Below, in pieces: positions 8,149-16,960 of a DNA stretch of 22,619 bases. This stretch comes from Nemertoderma westbladi. Lineage: Eukaryota > Xenacoelomorpha > Nemertodermatida > Nemertodermatidae. The notes beneath the pieces were generated by a model. It was not told the origin of the DNA. It worked only from the letters and a program-made list of their open reading frames with translations, and did not search any database. Position 1 is the first letter of the stretch. Each line of letters starts with the position of its first letter. The translations under genes were made by a program, and so were the position numbers. Location of the stretch: the NCBI GenBank assembly GCA_032718475.1, contig JAUCBJ010007998.1:1-22619 (forward strand), in the 5' to 3' direction.

Positions 8149-8772
8149 TAAGGTCGCACCCCTGGTCCCCACGCGAGATCTCAGTTCCAAGGTCGAACCC
8201 CTGGTCCCCACTCGAGATCTCAGTTCCAAGGTCGCACCCCTGTTCCCCACTCGAGATCTCAGTTCCAAGGTCGCACCCCTGGTCCCCACTCGAGATCTCA
8301 GTTCCAAGGTCGCACCCCTGGTCCCCACTCGAGATCTCAGTTCCAAGGTCGCACCCCTGGTCCCCACTCGAGATCTCAGTTCCAAGGTCGCACCCCTGGT
8401 CCCCACTCGAGATCTCAGTTCCAAGGTCGCACCCCTGGTCCCCACTCGAGATCTCAGTTCCAAGGTCGCACCCCTGGTCCCCACTCGAGATCTCAGTTCC
8501 AAGGTCGCACCCCTGGTCCCCACTCGAGATCTCAGTTCCAAGGTCGCACCCCTGGTCCCCACTCGAGATCTCAGTTCCAAGGTCGCACCCCTGGTCCCCA
8601 CTCGAGATCTCAGTTCCAAGGTCGCACCCCTGGTCCCCACTCGAGATCTCAGTTCCAAGGTCGCACCCCTGGTCCCCACTCGAGATCTCAGTTCCAAGGT
8701 CGCACCCCTGGTCCCCACTCGAGATCTCAGTTCCAAGGTCGCACCCCTGTTCCCCACTCGAGATCTAATTTC
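8149..8772. repeat. 39-bp minisatellite, 16 units
   Basis: Sixteen tandem 39-bp units fill 624 bp and are almost identical in the centre, with variants concentrated at the edges (for example GTTCCCC for GTCCCC at about 8231 and 8750, CGAACCCC near 8194, and ACGCGAG near 8170). Each unit carries CTCGAGATCTC. Because 39 is a multiple of three and the unit has few stops, long frames are open in five of the six phases. The 228-aa frame at 8116-8802 (minus), made of the 13-residue unit ELRSRVGTRGATL, is therefore weak evidence for a protein. The array starts about 170 bp downstream of the stop codon of the SLC9C-like gene at 8942 and may lie in its 3' UTR. Confidence 0.95.
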
Positions 8773-8941
8773 CCCCTCAAATCGAATATTATTGGTTTTC
8801 ACAGCTAGTTTCAGGTCGTTTCAGGTCGTATCAGTGTATATATTTACGTATTGCTTGGTTATTATTTGGTATTTTTAAATGTTCTATTAAACATAAACAT
8901 GTGGGACACTTGTAATTCCATTGTTGTTGGATTGACATCAA

Positions 8942-11752
8942 TCACTTATCATCATCTAAAGTGTCAAAGGTTATTAAATTCTGAACTTTCTCAATTAGTG
9001 TATTCGTGAAAGTTTTCTTTTGTTCGAAATACGAATTACAAGTAGCGAAGGAATCGGTAATTTCGGTGACACAACTTTCAAATTCAGTTTCAGAGTTACT
9101 GATGAACATGTCCCCATCATCATCGTCTTTCGGCCCATCAGCAGTAGGAAGTTTTGACAGCTGTTTCAACTTCCTTTCAACTAAAATAAATTTCAACTTT
9201 TCAACATCAGCGTCGTCAATAATACCTTCGCCTTCTAAATTACTTACAATTTCTTTGTGATCATTTATCAAAGATCGAATAACGAGTTTGCTTTTCAAGG
9301 CACGCAGTATATTTTTGTATTCATTCTCTAGTTCAATCATGTAAGCACTTAGTATTTCCTGTGTGTCTTTGCTTTGAGAGAGTATCCAAGTCTGTAGTTT
9401 CTTTTTGTCAGTAATGTTGGGGATAACACTTATGGTAGTAGCCTCGGCTTGCAGCTGACTCGACGCCATTGAATAGCCTTGCGCTACGTAATGGTTAATT
9501 TTACCTTCTGTGTGCAGCTGGGTAGCTAAGAGCAACAGCCGTAGAGCGCGTATAGGTCGTATAAATCTCAAATACTTTACAAATCTCAATATCTTTGCAA
9601 ACAAAGTCTTAGGCACGTAGGCAACGTCGTTATCGTCGCCTATTAATACCAGTATTAATTCTACTACACCCCAAATAGCAAGCGTGAAATCTATTATGTT
9701 CCATAGGTATGTAAAATAATGCCGTCTTTGTCCTATTATTTTAATTATTGTTTCAAAACCATACAAACTCATGAAAAAATAATTGGCGACTCTATTGATA
9801 TCACGCAAGTTCTTGTCATCAACTGAAAATTCAATAATGGTTGGGATGAGATTAAAAGACACAATAATATCCATTAAATATTCAAATTTGTCACTTATAG
9901 AAAGTCGGTAAATGCAATAATGAATTCTTTGTGACTTTTTCGGCCCAGGTATCCGCTTTCTTATTAATTTTCCTGTTGAACTCAGGAGGTATTTGTTGAT
10001 GCGTTTATAATATTCTGGAATCTTGTTATATTCAATAATTTCGTTGGGATTAATGAAAGTTTTCCTATCCGAGGCGTTGCGATTCAGCTCGCATAGGAAA
10101 TTGCAAGCACTGATGCTGAGCTCACCAGACACCAGCTGACGACAGAAGGACTTCCTTTGAACCACATGTACTCTGCTCTGTATATCATGTTCCAACTCCC
10201 GGCCCGGTGCCCTACTGTCCGAATATTCGCCGCTGCGATCACTTCTCCTACTTCGATATTTCCTATAAGTTTCATATGGATTATCAACTGTGGCGAAATC
10301 AACAACAGTTCTCCAGTTGCAACTAGCATAATAAGAATTATTTCGCATTTCCAAAAACTTTTCCGAGACTACGCGTTTAACTGCGGTCAAGGCGTTTGCC
10401 ATTGCCGAAAGTTTCGCCCCACTGAATGTCCGCCTAACCAAAGATCGCAATGTTAACTGGCTGGCCACACCGTTAAAACATAGATTTAACACAACTAATC
10501 CACATGCATGGAACATTATTTTTTCCCCAATATCTTTTTTGTAATTTTTTATTGTTTTTGAAATTGTTGCTTCTTTTGCAAGGAGGGCCAACGATATTCC
10601 CATTATACCTCTTAATCCACCAATTCCTAGCAAAATTACATGATTTAAGGAGATTAAAGTTGTAAAGCCAAGCTTTTGAAACAAAAAGTGGAGCAGAACG
10701 ATGACTAACATGCGTATAAGGTTGAGGACGATATAGAAAAATAATAAATTAATCCAATCTTGTCCATCAACTTCGACCCAACCTTGTTCAACGATTACCA
10801 TACCAGCTATAAAAAAAACTATTGTATATGAGAAGTAACATGTTACTTCTGCAAACTCGAACAAAGGTGATTTCACGCTCGCTGAAATACATGAAATATT
10901 ATCAGTAATTACGAGGCAAAATACTATTGTGGTAAGGATACCAGATATATGAAATATACGATCGCTGATGTAAAATGTTATATAGGTGGACATAAATATG
11001 GACATAATTTCGGTAATACCATCGTTGTATAAGTATGAAACACATAATACAGTGAGTTTTGCCATGGCGTACCCGAAAAGTGGACCAAGAATAAGCCCTT
11101 TAGCGAGAATCCAAAACACACCAAGTGCTACATAGCCATAACTGGCAATTAGCGCTGGATCTTCTGCGTAGCTCTTGAATAAACTAAAGAAGATGACAGC
11201 TAGACCATTGTTGAATAACGACTCCCCTTTAGCAGTGGCAATCAAATCAGGAGACACTTGGCTATCTTTGAATAGTGCGACGCCGGCCATCGCATCTGTG
11301 GTACTCATTATGGAACCAAACATTAGGCAAATCGGCGCTGTCCAACTCCCCCCATACAAGATGAGACCCATAAAAGAGATTATCATTGTTATAAAAATCT
11401 GATCAAACGAAGTTATCACTAATATCTGATTGAGGGATCGTCTAAACGAATGCATTTTCATATTCAGCGATGCATCAAGAATAACGACGGGCATGAATAA
11501 TAATTGGATTCGCTTTGGTGTAATTTGGGAAATCCTTGAAAATTGATAATTTGCGTCCTTTAACTCTGTAATATTTTGCAAAAGCATTTTTGTACAAATT
11601 CCTAGCAATAACATGATAATGTTGTATGGGAGTTTGAAGCGTTTACATAGGGATCGTACCATGATACCTAGCATCAAAATGGCTGATGTTATTCCCACCA
11701 CATGAGTGGTTGAACTATGGAAAGATTTGCCCGTAGTCCCTTCGGTCGACAT
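8942..11752 (-). CDS. SLC9C-like protein: exchanger fold plus voltage sensor, predicted transport-defective
   Basis: This is a single uninterrupted 936-aa frame with an ATG in good context (A at -3). Residues about 15-440 are a multi-pass sodium/proton-exchanger domain, aligned with the SLC9C1 gene at 17667-21333 through FMPVVILDASL (about 86-96), STTDAMAGVALFK (150-162), GESLFNNG (176-183) and GGLRGIMGISL (378-388). Residues about 610-745 form a four-helix voltage sensor whose S4 has seven basic residues at every third position (K720, R723, K726, R729, R732, R735, R738). A helical region and an acidic tail of about 170 residues end the protein; no cyclic-nucleotide-binding domain follows. 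The NHE motif ND is NN here (N182), ATDP is TTDA, and FES is LDA, so proton/sodium exchange is probably lost. Family members sit in the sperm flagellar membrane; this location is assumed. It is probably a real gene, since 2.8 kb has stayed open. A TATATA word lies near 11825-11830. Confidence 0.9.
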   Translation of the reverse strand: MSTEGTTGKSFHSSTTHVVGITSAILMLGIMVRSLCKRFKLPYNIIMLLLGICTKMLLQNITELKDANYQFSRISQITPKRIQLLFMPVVILDASLNMKMHSFRRSLNQILVITSFDQIFITMIISFMGLILYGGSWTAPICLMFGSIMSTTDAMAGVALFKDSQVSPDLIATAKGESLFNNGLAVIFFSLFKSYAEDPALIASYGYVALGVFWILAKGLILGPLFGYAMAKLTVLCVSYLYNDGITEIMSIFMSTYITFYISDRIFHISGILTTIVFCLVITDNISCISASVKSPLFEFAEVTCYFSYTIVFFIAGMVIVEQGWVEVDGQDWINLLFFYIVLNLIRMLVIVLLHFLFQKLGFTTLISLNHVILLGIGGLRGIMGISLALLAKEATISKTIKNYKKDIGEKIMFHACGLVVLNLCFNGVASQLTLRSLVRRTFSGAKLSAMANALTAVKRVVSEKFLEMRNNSYYASCNWRTVVDFATVDNPYETYRKYRSRRSDRSGEYSDSRAPGRELEHDIQSRVHVVQRKSFCRQLVSGELSISACNFLCELNRNASDRKTFINPNEIIEYNKIPEYYKRINKYLLSSTGKLIRKRIPGPKKSQRIHYCIYRLSISDKFEYLMDIIVSFNLIPTIIEFSVDDKNLRDINRVANYFFMSLYGFETIIKIIGQRRHYFTYLWNIIDFTLAIWGVVELILVLIGDDNDVAYVPKTLFAKILRFVKYLRFIRPIRALRLLLLATQLHTEGKINHYVAQGYSMASSQLQAEATTISVIPNITDKKKLQTWILSQSKDTQEILSAYMIELENEYKNILRALKSKLVIRSLINDHKEIVSNLEGEGIIDDADVEKLKFILVERKLKQLSKLPTADGPKDDDDGDMFISNSETEFESCVTEITDSFATCNSYFEQKKTFTNTLIEKVQNLITFDTLDDDK

Positions 11753-12181
11753 GTTTTATTATATTATAATAATGTATTTCACTCAGCGTTCAGTTTTTCA
11801 ATCTTTTAGGCTCTTCTTCTGTGCATATATAGTTAGACTAAAGTCCACCTCACACGGTTCGTTTTCTTTACAGTTAACTATATTAGATTGCAGAGCAATT
11901 CCATTTAAATTTGAAATGGGTATATAAGATTCCACGAAATAGTAAAAAGTAGATCAGTTAAAAACAGTGATACAGTATGTTCTAGAATATGTAGCTGTAG
12001 TGGAAACACAAAACTAATTTAACAATTTTCAGTTTAAATATAGCTTTTTTATAAAAATTCTAACTTTACTTGTATTGTAAAATTACTATCTACCTTAAAG
12101 ATTAAAAATTACTATCTACCTTAGTAGCTTGTATAAATTTTTTTAATTTTTATGAATAATTAAACAATGTATTACGCAGTA
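11753..12181. other. Upstream spacer of the SLC9C-like gene
   Basis: This AT-rich stretch lies 5' of the minus-strand gene starting at 11752. A TATATA word at 11825-11830, about 75 bp upstream of the ATG, is a weak promoter candidate. AAATTACTATCTACCTTA is duplicated directly at about 12079-12096 and 12106-12123. No gene is seen. Confidence 0.35.
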
Positions 12182-12338
12182 TACACCATGCCCCGGAATA
12201 TAGTGACTTAATCAGGTACCCCCCCCCCCCCCCCCGTAGAATCTTTATGAGATTGTATGAAATTTGAAACATATATAGTTTGACCTAACTCCTCCTTAAT
12301 GGGTGAATTATAGTTTATATTTTTGCTTTAGCTGCAAG
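12182..12338 (+). mobile_element. Solitary fold-back TIR (copy 3)
   Basis: It starts TA-CACCATGCCCCGGAATATAG and continues through a 17-bp poly-C run (12219-12235), ATGAGATTGTATGAAATTTG and TTTGACCTAACTCCTCC to TTTAGCTGCAAG. It matches the outer TIRs at 1853, 6256 and 7092 but is more diverged. No opposite TIR was found nearby, so it is a solo end or the remnant of an older insertion. Confidence 0.75.
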
Positions 12339-12431
12339 GGTGCACAAGTCCTACTGCAGTAATTCTTCATTCAACCTTATATCCCAACAAAGACACAGCC
12401 TGTTGATGGTCTACGGTCAAGTATGTAAATC

Positions 12432-13070
12432 TGCCAAGTTTCAGCTTGAACCGATACCAATTAACGACATGAGAGAAGGGTTTCCCTTTCAGATATTTCG
12501 ACCTCTAGCGGCAAACTGTAGAAGTGTAGATGGTGTACCCTCCCACAAAGAAGCAGCCAGTATCTAGTGCCTAGTACATATGCCAAGTTTCAGCTTAAAC
12601 GAATTAAAATACGGGCATAGGGAAGGTTATCACATGCATACATAACGCCATCTAGCGGCAGACTGGAGAACTGCAGACCTATTGCTGACCCCACAACCAC
12701 ACCGGATGTGTTCTAGCACATATCTGACAAATTTCAGCATGAACGTATTATAAAACGGAATGGGACAATGATTTCACTTTGAGACATTTCGCCGTCTAGC
12801 GGCAGACTAGAGAACTGCAGACGGATTTGTCTCCTTTGAATGACAAAGCCAATGTTCTGGTACAAATCTGCGAAGTTTCAGCTTGAACCTATTAAAAGCA
12901 AATAAATAGGAGGACATTTATTGTTTAAACATGTAGCGCTTTAGCGGGAGACTGTTCAACTGATGGTGTCTGAAAGTCTCTAAAAACTCTCAACTTTTGG
13001 TCTTATTGATGCCTACAAATTTTCAACTCGACAGCTTTGAATCCGGCAAAGTTATTATCATGTCAAAACC
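12432..13070. repeat. Diverged tandem repeat, period about 144 bp
   Basis: Starts of a recurring phrase (TGCCAAGTTTCAGCTTGAAC or close variants) fall at 12432, 12581, 12725, 12869 and about 13013, giving spacings of 149, 144, 144 and 144 bp. Each complete unit also carries TCTAGCGGCAGACT or a variant (12500s, 12650s, 12790s, 12930s) followed by AGAACTGCAGA. Units are well diverged from each other, so this is an old array. The 75-aa frame at 12340-12567 is incidental. Confidence 0.85.
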
Positions 13071-13606
13071 GTAACGACGACAACTGAACTATTTGCCTGA
13101 CCCAGATGGCCCTCCCCTAACAGTGTCAGTGCGCTAAGGCTGCGCCAACTTCGTGGCTCGCCCCGCAAATGTTAATAAACATGTCTTAACGCTATTTACT
13201 AACAATGACGTATATAGTTATACATTTATTATAGGAAGGGATCTAGGGGTCTTAACCTCGAATGATAAGTTTATTTTACCGAAAATAACTTATAACTTAT
13301 TTTATAAATAACTTATTTTATTGGCGCATTTGTAGGACTAATCCCATCACATGCGTACTTTATAACCGGGTAGTGAAAAAAACCCAGCAGAAATACAGCT
13401 TGCCAACACATTGTTACTACGTATATAGTTGTATCATGGCCTTCGTAATATAATGAGATTGCCTTGGTTATATCTAACTAACTTTAAGCTCACATTCACC
13501 TGTTTTCATATTAAACTTTAATTAATTAATTAATTAATTAATTGCGTCTCATGATTGCACTGAACTTTTTTAACATAGTGCATATATTAGTACAGTATGT
13601 ATAATA
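13071..13606. other. Spacer with (AATT)n microsatellite
   Basis: No gene was recognised. A TTAA/AATT microsatellite of about 26 bp occupies roughly 13518-13543. AACTTATTTTAT-type words recur near 13285-13322. Confidence 0.5.
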
Positions 13607-13612
13607 TTTATT
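13607..13612 (-). terminator. Candidate polyadenylation signal of the TREX gene
   Basis: AATAAA on the minus strand, 57 nt downstream of the TREX stop codon at 13669, is at a plausible distance for the gene's poly(A) signal. Confidence 0.5.
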
Positions 13613-13668
13613 AACATTGTAGTAAAAAAACCTCCACTAATCATGTCAATACGAACCTGAACTAAAAC

Positions 13669-14820
13669 CTAAAAGTCTAAAGAGTCAAACTCTGTGATGA
13701 CGTAATCATCTACGTCATCATGACAATTGATGAGGTTCGATTGCGTCGAGTGGCGGCTGCCGTAATCTGAAGGCAAGGAGTAGTTCTCGGTGGACTCGGA
13801 GTATACACCCTGAGACCGGGTCTGATTCTCGGTTGCAGGCACTGGCTGATCCACAGCGCCGGACGCTAGTACTAGTCGGGACGTCTCCGTTTCTATAGAA
13901 ACAGCCAATGGGATGTCGTCTTCACTGCGACATTGAATTTCACTTATTAGGAAATCTAAAGGGTCTTCGGATTCCAGTTGCTTAGCAACTTGAGGGGTGG
14001 ACGACTTCGGAGGAGTCATAAACATGCGCCTCCTAGCGGCGCCAGGGGAAGGAGTCTCGTCCCTCATTGGCCGTTTTCTGGGCGTGGGCGTGTAGAGCGG
14101 GTCAACGGTTGCCAAGGTAACCGCGTGTGTGTCGGCGTAGTCTAGCAACGCGTTGTCGGGGGACGAGGCGGCGAGGAACACGCGAAGTAGGGCCTCGGCG
14201 TCGGGTTCGGCGCCGTGAGCATCGGGGACCGCTCGACCGAAGTAGTGCCGATGGAGGAAGTCGAGAGAGTAGAGGAGAGACATGGGAGGTCTGGAGGTGT
14301 AGGGGGAACCCGTGTCTGGGTTCACGAACGGCAGTCTAGGAGGCCACAACTCGTCTAAGGAAAGAATCGCTATAATCGCTATCTTTGTGTCCAAACAAAG
14401 TACATCCAAACCTAAATCGGAATCCTCTGAGAATCTCATCAATTCAGTTTGTAAGACAGGGAAGTCGAAATTGGCGCCGTTGTGCGCTAACAGACAAGCT
14501 GGTTGTGATTGTCGGCTTATAAATAGTTTTATTAAGGTGATGGCGTCCTTGTCTAGAGGAAGTTTCTCGTTTTCCACTAACACGTTGTTATCGAGTTTGG
14601 TTAGCGAATATGTTGCGTACAGACAGGGCTTCTCCGGGTCCATGCACAGAGTGAGTTTGTCTTTAACTCTCGGATTGGCTGTTAGCGAGGTGGTTGGATT
14701 AGAGGACATTACGAATCGGTTCACGCTGACCATGGATAGTTCGGTTGTGCGTGGTCGCGAGTTCTGGAGACCAGTCGTCTCCAAATCGAGGAAGATAAAC
14801 GATTTGATCTTTCGAGCCAT
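13669..14820 (-). CDS. TREX: TREX-family DEDDh 3'-5' DNA exonuclease with basic C-terminal tail
   Basis: This 383-aa protein should remove nucleotides from DNA 3' ends; TREX enzymes clear cytosolic or damaged nuclear DNA. All five DEDDh residues are visible: D12 and E14 in FLDLETTGL, D119 in LLAHNGANFDFP, and H202 and D207 in DAHGAEPD. The TREX phrases TTELSMVSV and KLTLCMDPE are also present. The exonuclease domain covers about 1-225. The rest is a low-complexity tail with a basic patch (PRKRPMRDE, AARRRMF, about 247-267) that could be a nuclear signal. There is no hydrophobic C-terminal helix of the kind that anchors mammalian TREX1, so it looks closer to a soluble or nuclear form. I chose the ATG at 14820 because it precedes the first beta strand directly, has A at -3 and G at +4, and no in-frame ATG exists upstream to 14934. 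It is intronless here and clearly GC-richer than the flanks. Confidence 0.93.
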   Translation of the reverse strand: MARKIKSFIFLDLETTGLQNSRPRTTELSMVSVNRFVMSSNPTTSLTANPRVKDKLTLCMDPEKPCLYATYSLTKLDNNVLVENEKLPLDKDAITLIKLFISRQSQPACLLAHNGANFDFPVLQTELMRFSEDSDLGLDVLCLDTKIAIIAILSLDELWPPRLPFVNPDTGSPYTSRPPMSLLYSLDFLHRHYFGRAVPDAHGAEPDAEALLRVFLAASSPDNALLDYADTHAVTLATVDPLYTPTPRKRPMRDETPSPGAARRRMFMTPPKSSTPQVAKQLESEDPLDFLISEIQCRSEDDIPLAVSIETETSRLVLASGAVDQPVPATENQTRSQGVYSESTENYSLPSDYGSRHSTQSNLINCHDDVDDYVITEFDSLDF

Positions 14821-15880
14821 CTTCTGATCATGTACCTGGTACTGTTTCAGTGTTGACAGGATTACAGATATATCAGTATATGTGCAGAGGGTACCGTCAA
14901 GTGGTGAGATTTTGATAGGAGACCAATACAGCAATAATAATGAATGAGTTTCAAAAATTTGTTATGTGGTGGCGGGATATTTGAACTCATTTGGAAACTT
15001 GGAATTTCTGAATATTTCAAAAGTTTGCAGCCCAGTATGTGATATGTAAGTGAAATGGTAAGGTCTGAAAACCTTTCATTTGTCATAGATTCAAGGTACG
15101 GATGGATATTTTTAATTCTATTGGTACTGTACCCTTATGAATTTCATCCCAAAAAAATACACAGATCCGTAACAATTTTGAAAATTTCGTTGCGTTTTTT
15201 CGTCATGCACTGCACGTAGCCGAATATTTAATCCCTCATAACTTTTCAACCGATAAAAGATATTAAAAAACGGTTTCGATATTCAGAAAGCCCAGAAAAT
15301 TATGTATCTCATAGATACTGCGCACCTAAACTCGACCATTCTGCAACAGAACCATTTTCTTAAATTTTATTTGTAAATAAAAAGCTAAAAAATATTGATT
15401 TTTTTTATCTTTTGGCCAATCATTTAATATTACATTCCTGAAAACCTATTACCTGTTCCCTCGATTGCAGTAAACCAAAATGTAAATCTTTTTATGGAGA
15501 ATTCAAAAATAATCACCCCTGAGTAATAAACTGTAATGATACAGTAGATAATGAATTTGGGGTGAATTTCTCAGAATTAATAACCTCGATGGATTCTTAG
15601 ATGTGAAATAACTGTAGCTAAATAGTATCTACCGGTAGTATCGAAAACTATTTGCAGCTGATTGTTGCCAAGACAAAATATAAGATAATTTCTATACCAG
15701 ATGATCACTCTCAATAATAAAACTGTAACCTGTTCTATTGAATTCCGTTTATTGTTTTGGTTAGAATAACGTGCCACTGTAACCTGCTCATTTCCATAAA
15801 TTGGTAGTTTAATATTGAGACTGAATATGAATACGTCGAGATTGGATTTTCATCCAGTTCCAACCGAAGTTCTTCACCTG
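14821..15880. other. Spacer upstream of TREX
   Basis: This AT-rich stretch has no convincing gene. An out-of-frame ATG 14 nt before the TREX start would open a frame overlapping the gene. The small frames at 14862-15086 and 15577-15777 show no recognisable domain. The right end may include the most decayed part of the neighbouring reverse-transcriptase relic. Confidence 0.4.
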
Positions 15881-16960
15881 ACTTCCGGATCCAATTAGCA
15901 GAAATTATACACATGCTCAAGCAAGCCATCCTTGGAACTTAAGCTTATACGATCATACTATACATATTTCCTAATGACTGTCAAAGTTCGGTCAAAATTT
16001 TGGTCTTCTTCTTGGAGTTTACAAACAGACTAACACTTGAAGCTACCTGCTCCAATGAGCAGAGGAGCCCTTAAGCTACCTGTAGTGATTCTGGCAAAAC
16101 TTGAAAATCAACAGCAAGCTTGACTGGATTTCCTCTACTTTTTGAAAAAGTAGGGGGTATTACCTTCACCCAATGCCCATCTTCACCCACCTTTATTAAG
16201 GAGTGTCTAAGGACATTCGTAGGACAAAATCAACCACTTTTATAAACAAGAATGGTGCAAATGTGTCTTCCTGAAGGACTCTCATAAAACTTCGAATGGA
16301 TATGTGTCACCATCAGCAGTTGACACTAATGGAACTAATGTACAGTGGTCTGATAGCTGCAATGATTTCATTATTAGGAATCCAATATGCAGCAAATATA
16401 CTGAACATACAGTACGTGGTCGAGAGTTTGAATCGAAGGCCTCAAAGTATTCAAAGCATTCATATAAAGAAGTCAACAAAGATAATAGCCAGACACGTCT
16501 GCCTTTCTTTTTGATTATCTTTATCTGCCTCTATCCTTCTAAGCGCCAGAATAAGCTCCATGCCAGGCACCGCGACCTTTACGGAACACATTTTGGTTCC
16601 TACGTAACATTCTCCTAACAGGGTCCTTGATGCGACCTAATATAATTATATTGTATAGCTTTGCAGCAACAGCAATCGATATCAATTTGATTCCACGAAA
16701 AGATCCGTAGGTTGTTAGCTTGCCCTTCTTTGGGGCGCAGGGACCAACTTACTTGTTTTAATTTCTTGTCGAAACTTTCTTTGTTCTATACATGTTCAAT
16801 GATAGTGTGGTAAATGAGCTCCAAACACTCAGGATTTTTAAAGACCTCAGGGGAAAGCCATCTACTCCACTTTTGATGCTCTTTGCAGCAGCCTTGACTT
16901 CAGCAAAGAATATGTCACCAATGGGCATGTGTGTACAGACTCAGACACACGATGCATGTA
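15880..16960 (-). pseudogene. Decayed RTE-like reverse transcriptase relic
   Basis: Read on the minus strand from 16960 downward, broken fragments occur in the normal reverse-transcriptase order but in shifting frames with stops. They are KSIKSGVDGFP and PEVFKNPECLELIYHTI (about 16900-16800), PAPKKGKLTTYGSFRGIKL (about 16740-16680), AAKLYN, RRNQNVFRKGR (about 16590), YFEAFDSNSR (16430s), STADGDTYPFEVL (about 16320-16282), QEDTFAPFLF (about 16270-16240) and SLEQVASSVSLFVNSKK (about 16045-16000). A piece resembling the LGSWI region may follow near 15885. It is related to the LINE at 2-5.5 kb but far older. The plus-strand frames here are shadows. Confidence 0.8.

Noticed and set aside
7767-8772. 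CRISPR array
   Set aside because: The repeats are directly adjacent with no unique spacers, and the context is a eukaryotic genome.
8116-8802. A 228-aa repetitive protein (16 copies of a 13-residue unit)
   Set aside because: The frame exists only because a 39-bp tandem unit without stops is divisible by three; five of six phases are open. There is no conserved domain, and it joins directly to minisatellite DNA.
12940-13010. Hammerhead ribozyme in the 144-bp tandem repeat (ACTGATGG...CTGAAAG)
   Set aside because: The core would need CTGATGA, but the last base differs, flanking stems do not pair well, and other units lack the motif.
14127-14827. Plus-strand frames over TREX, including one of 171 aa
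   Set aside because: They are antisense to the exonuclease domain, whose catalytic motifs are all on the minus strand.
16296-16618. Plus-strand frames of 72 and 104 aa
   Set aside because: They overlap the decayed reverse-transcriptase relic on the minus strand and resemble nothing.
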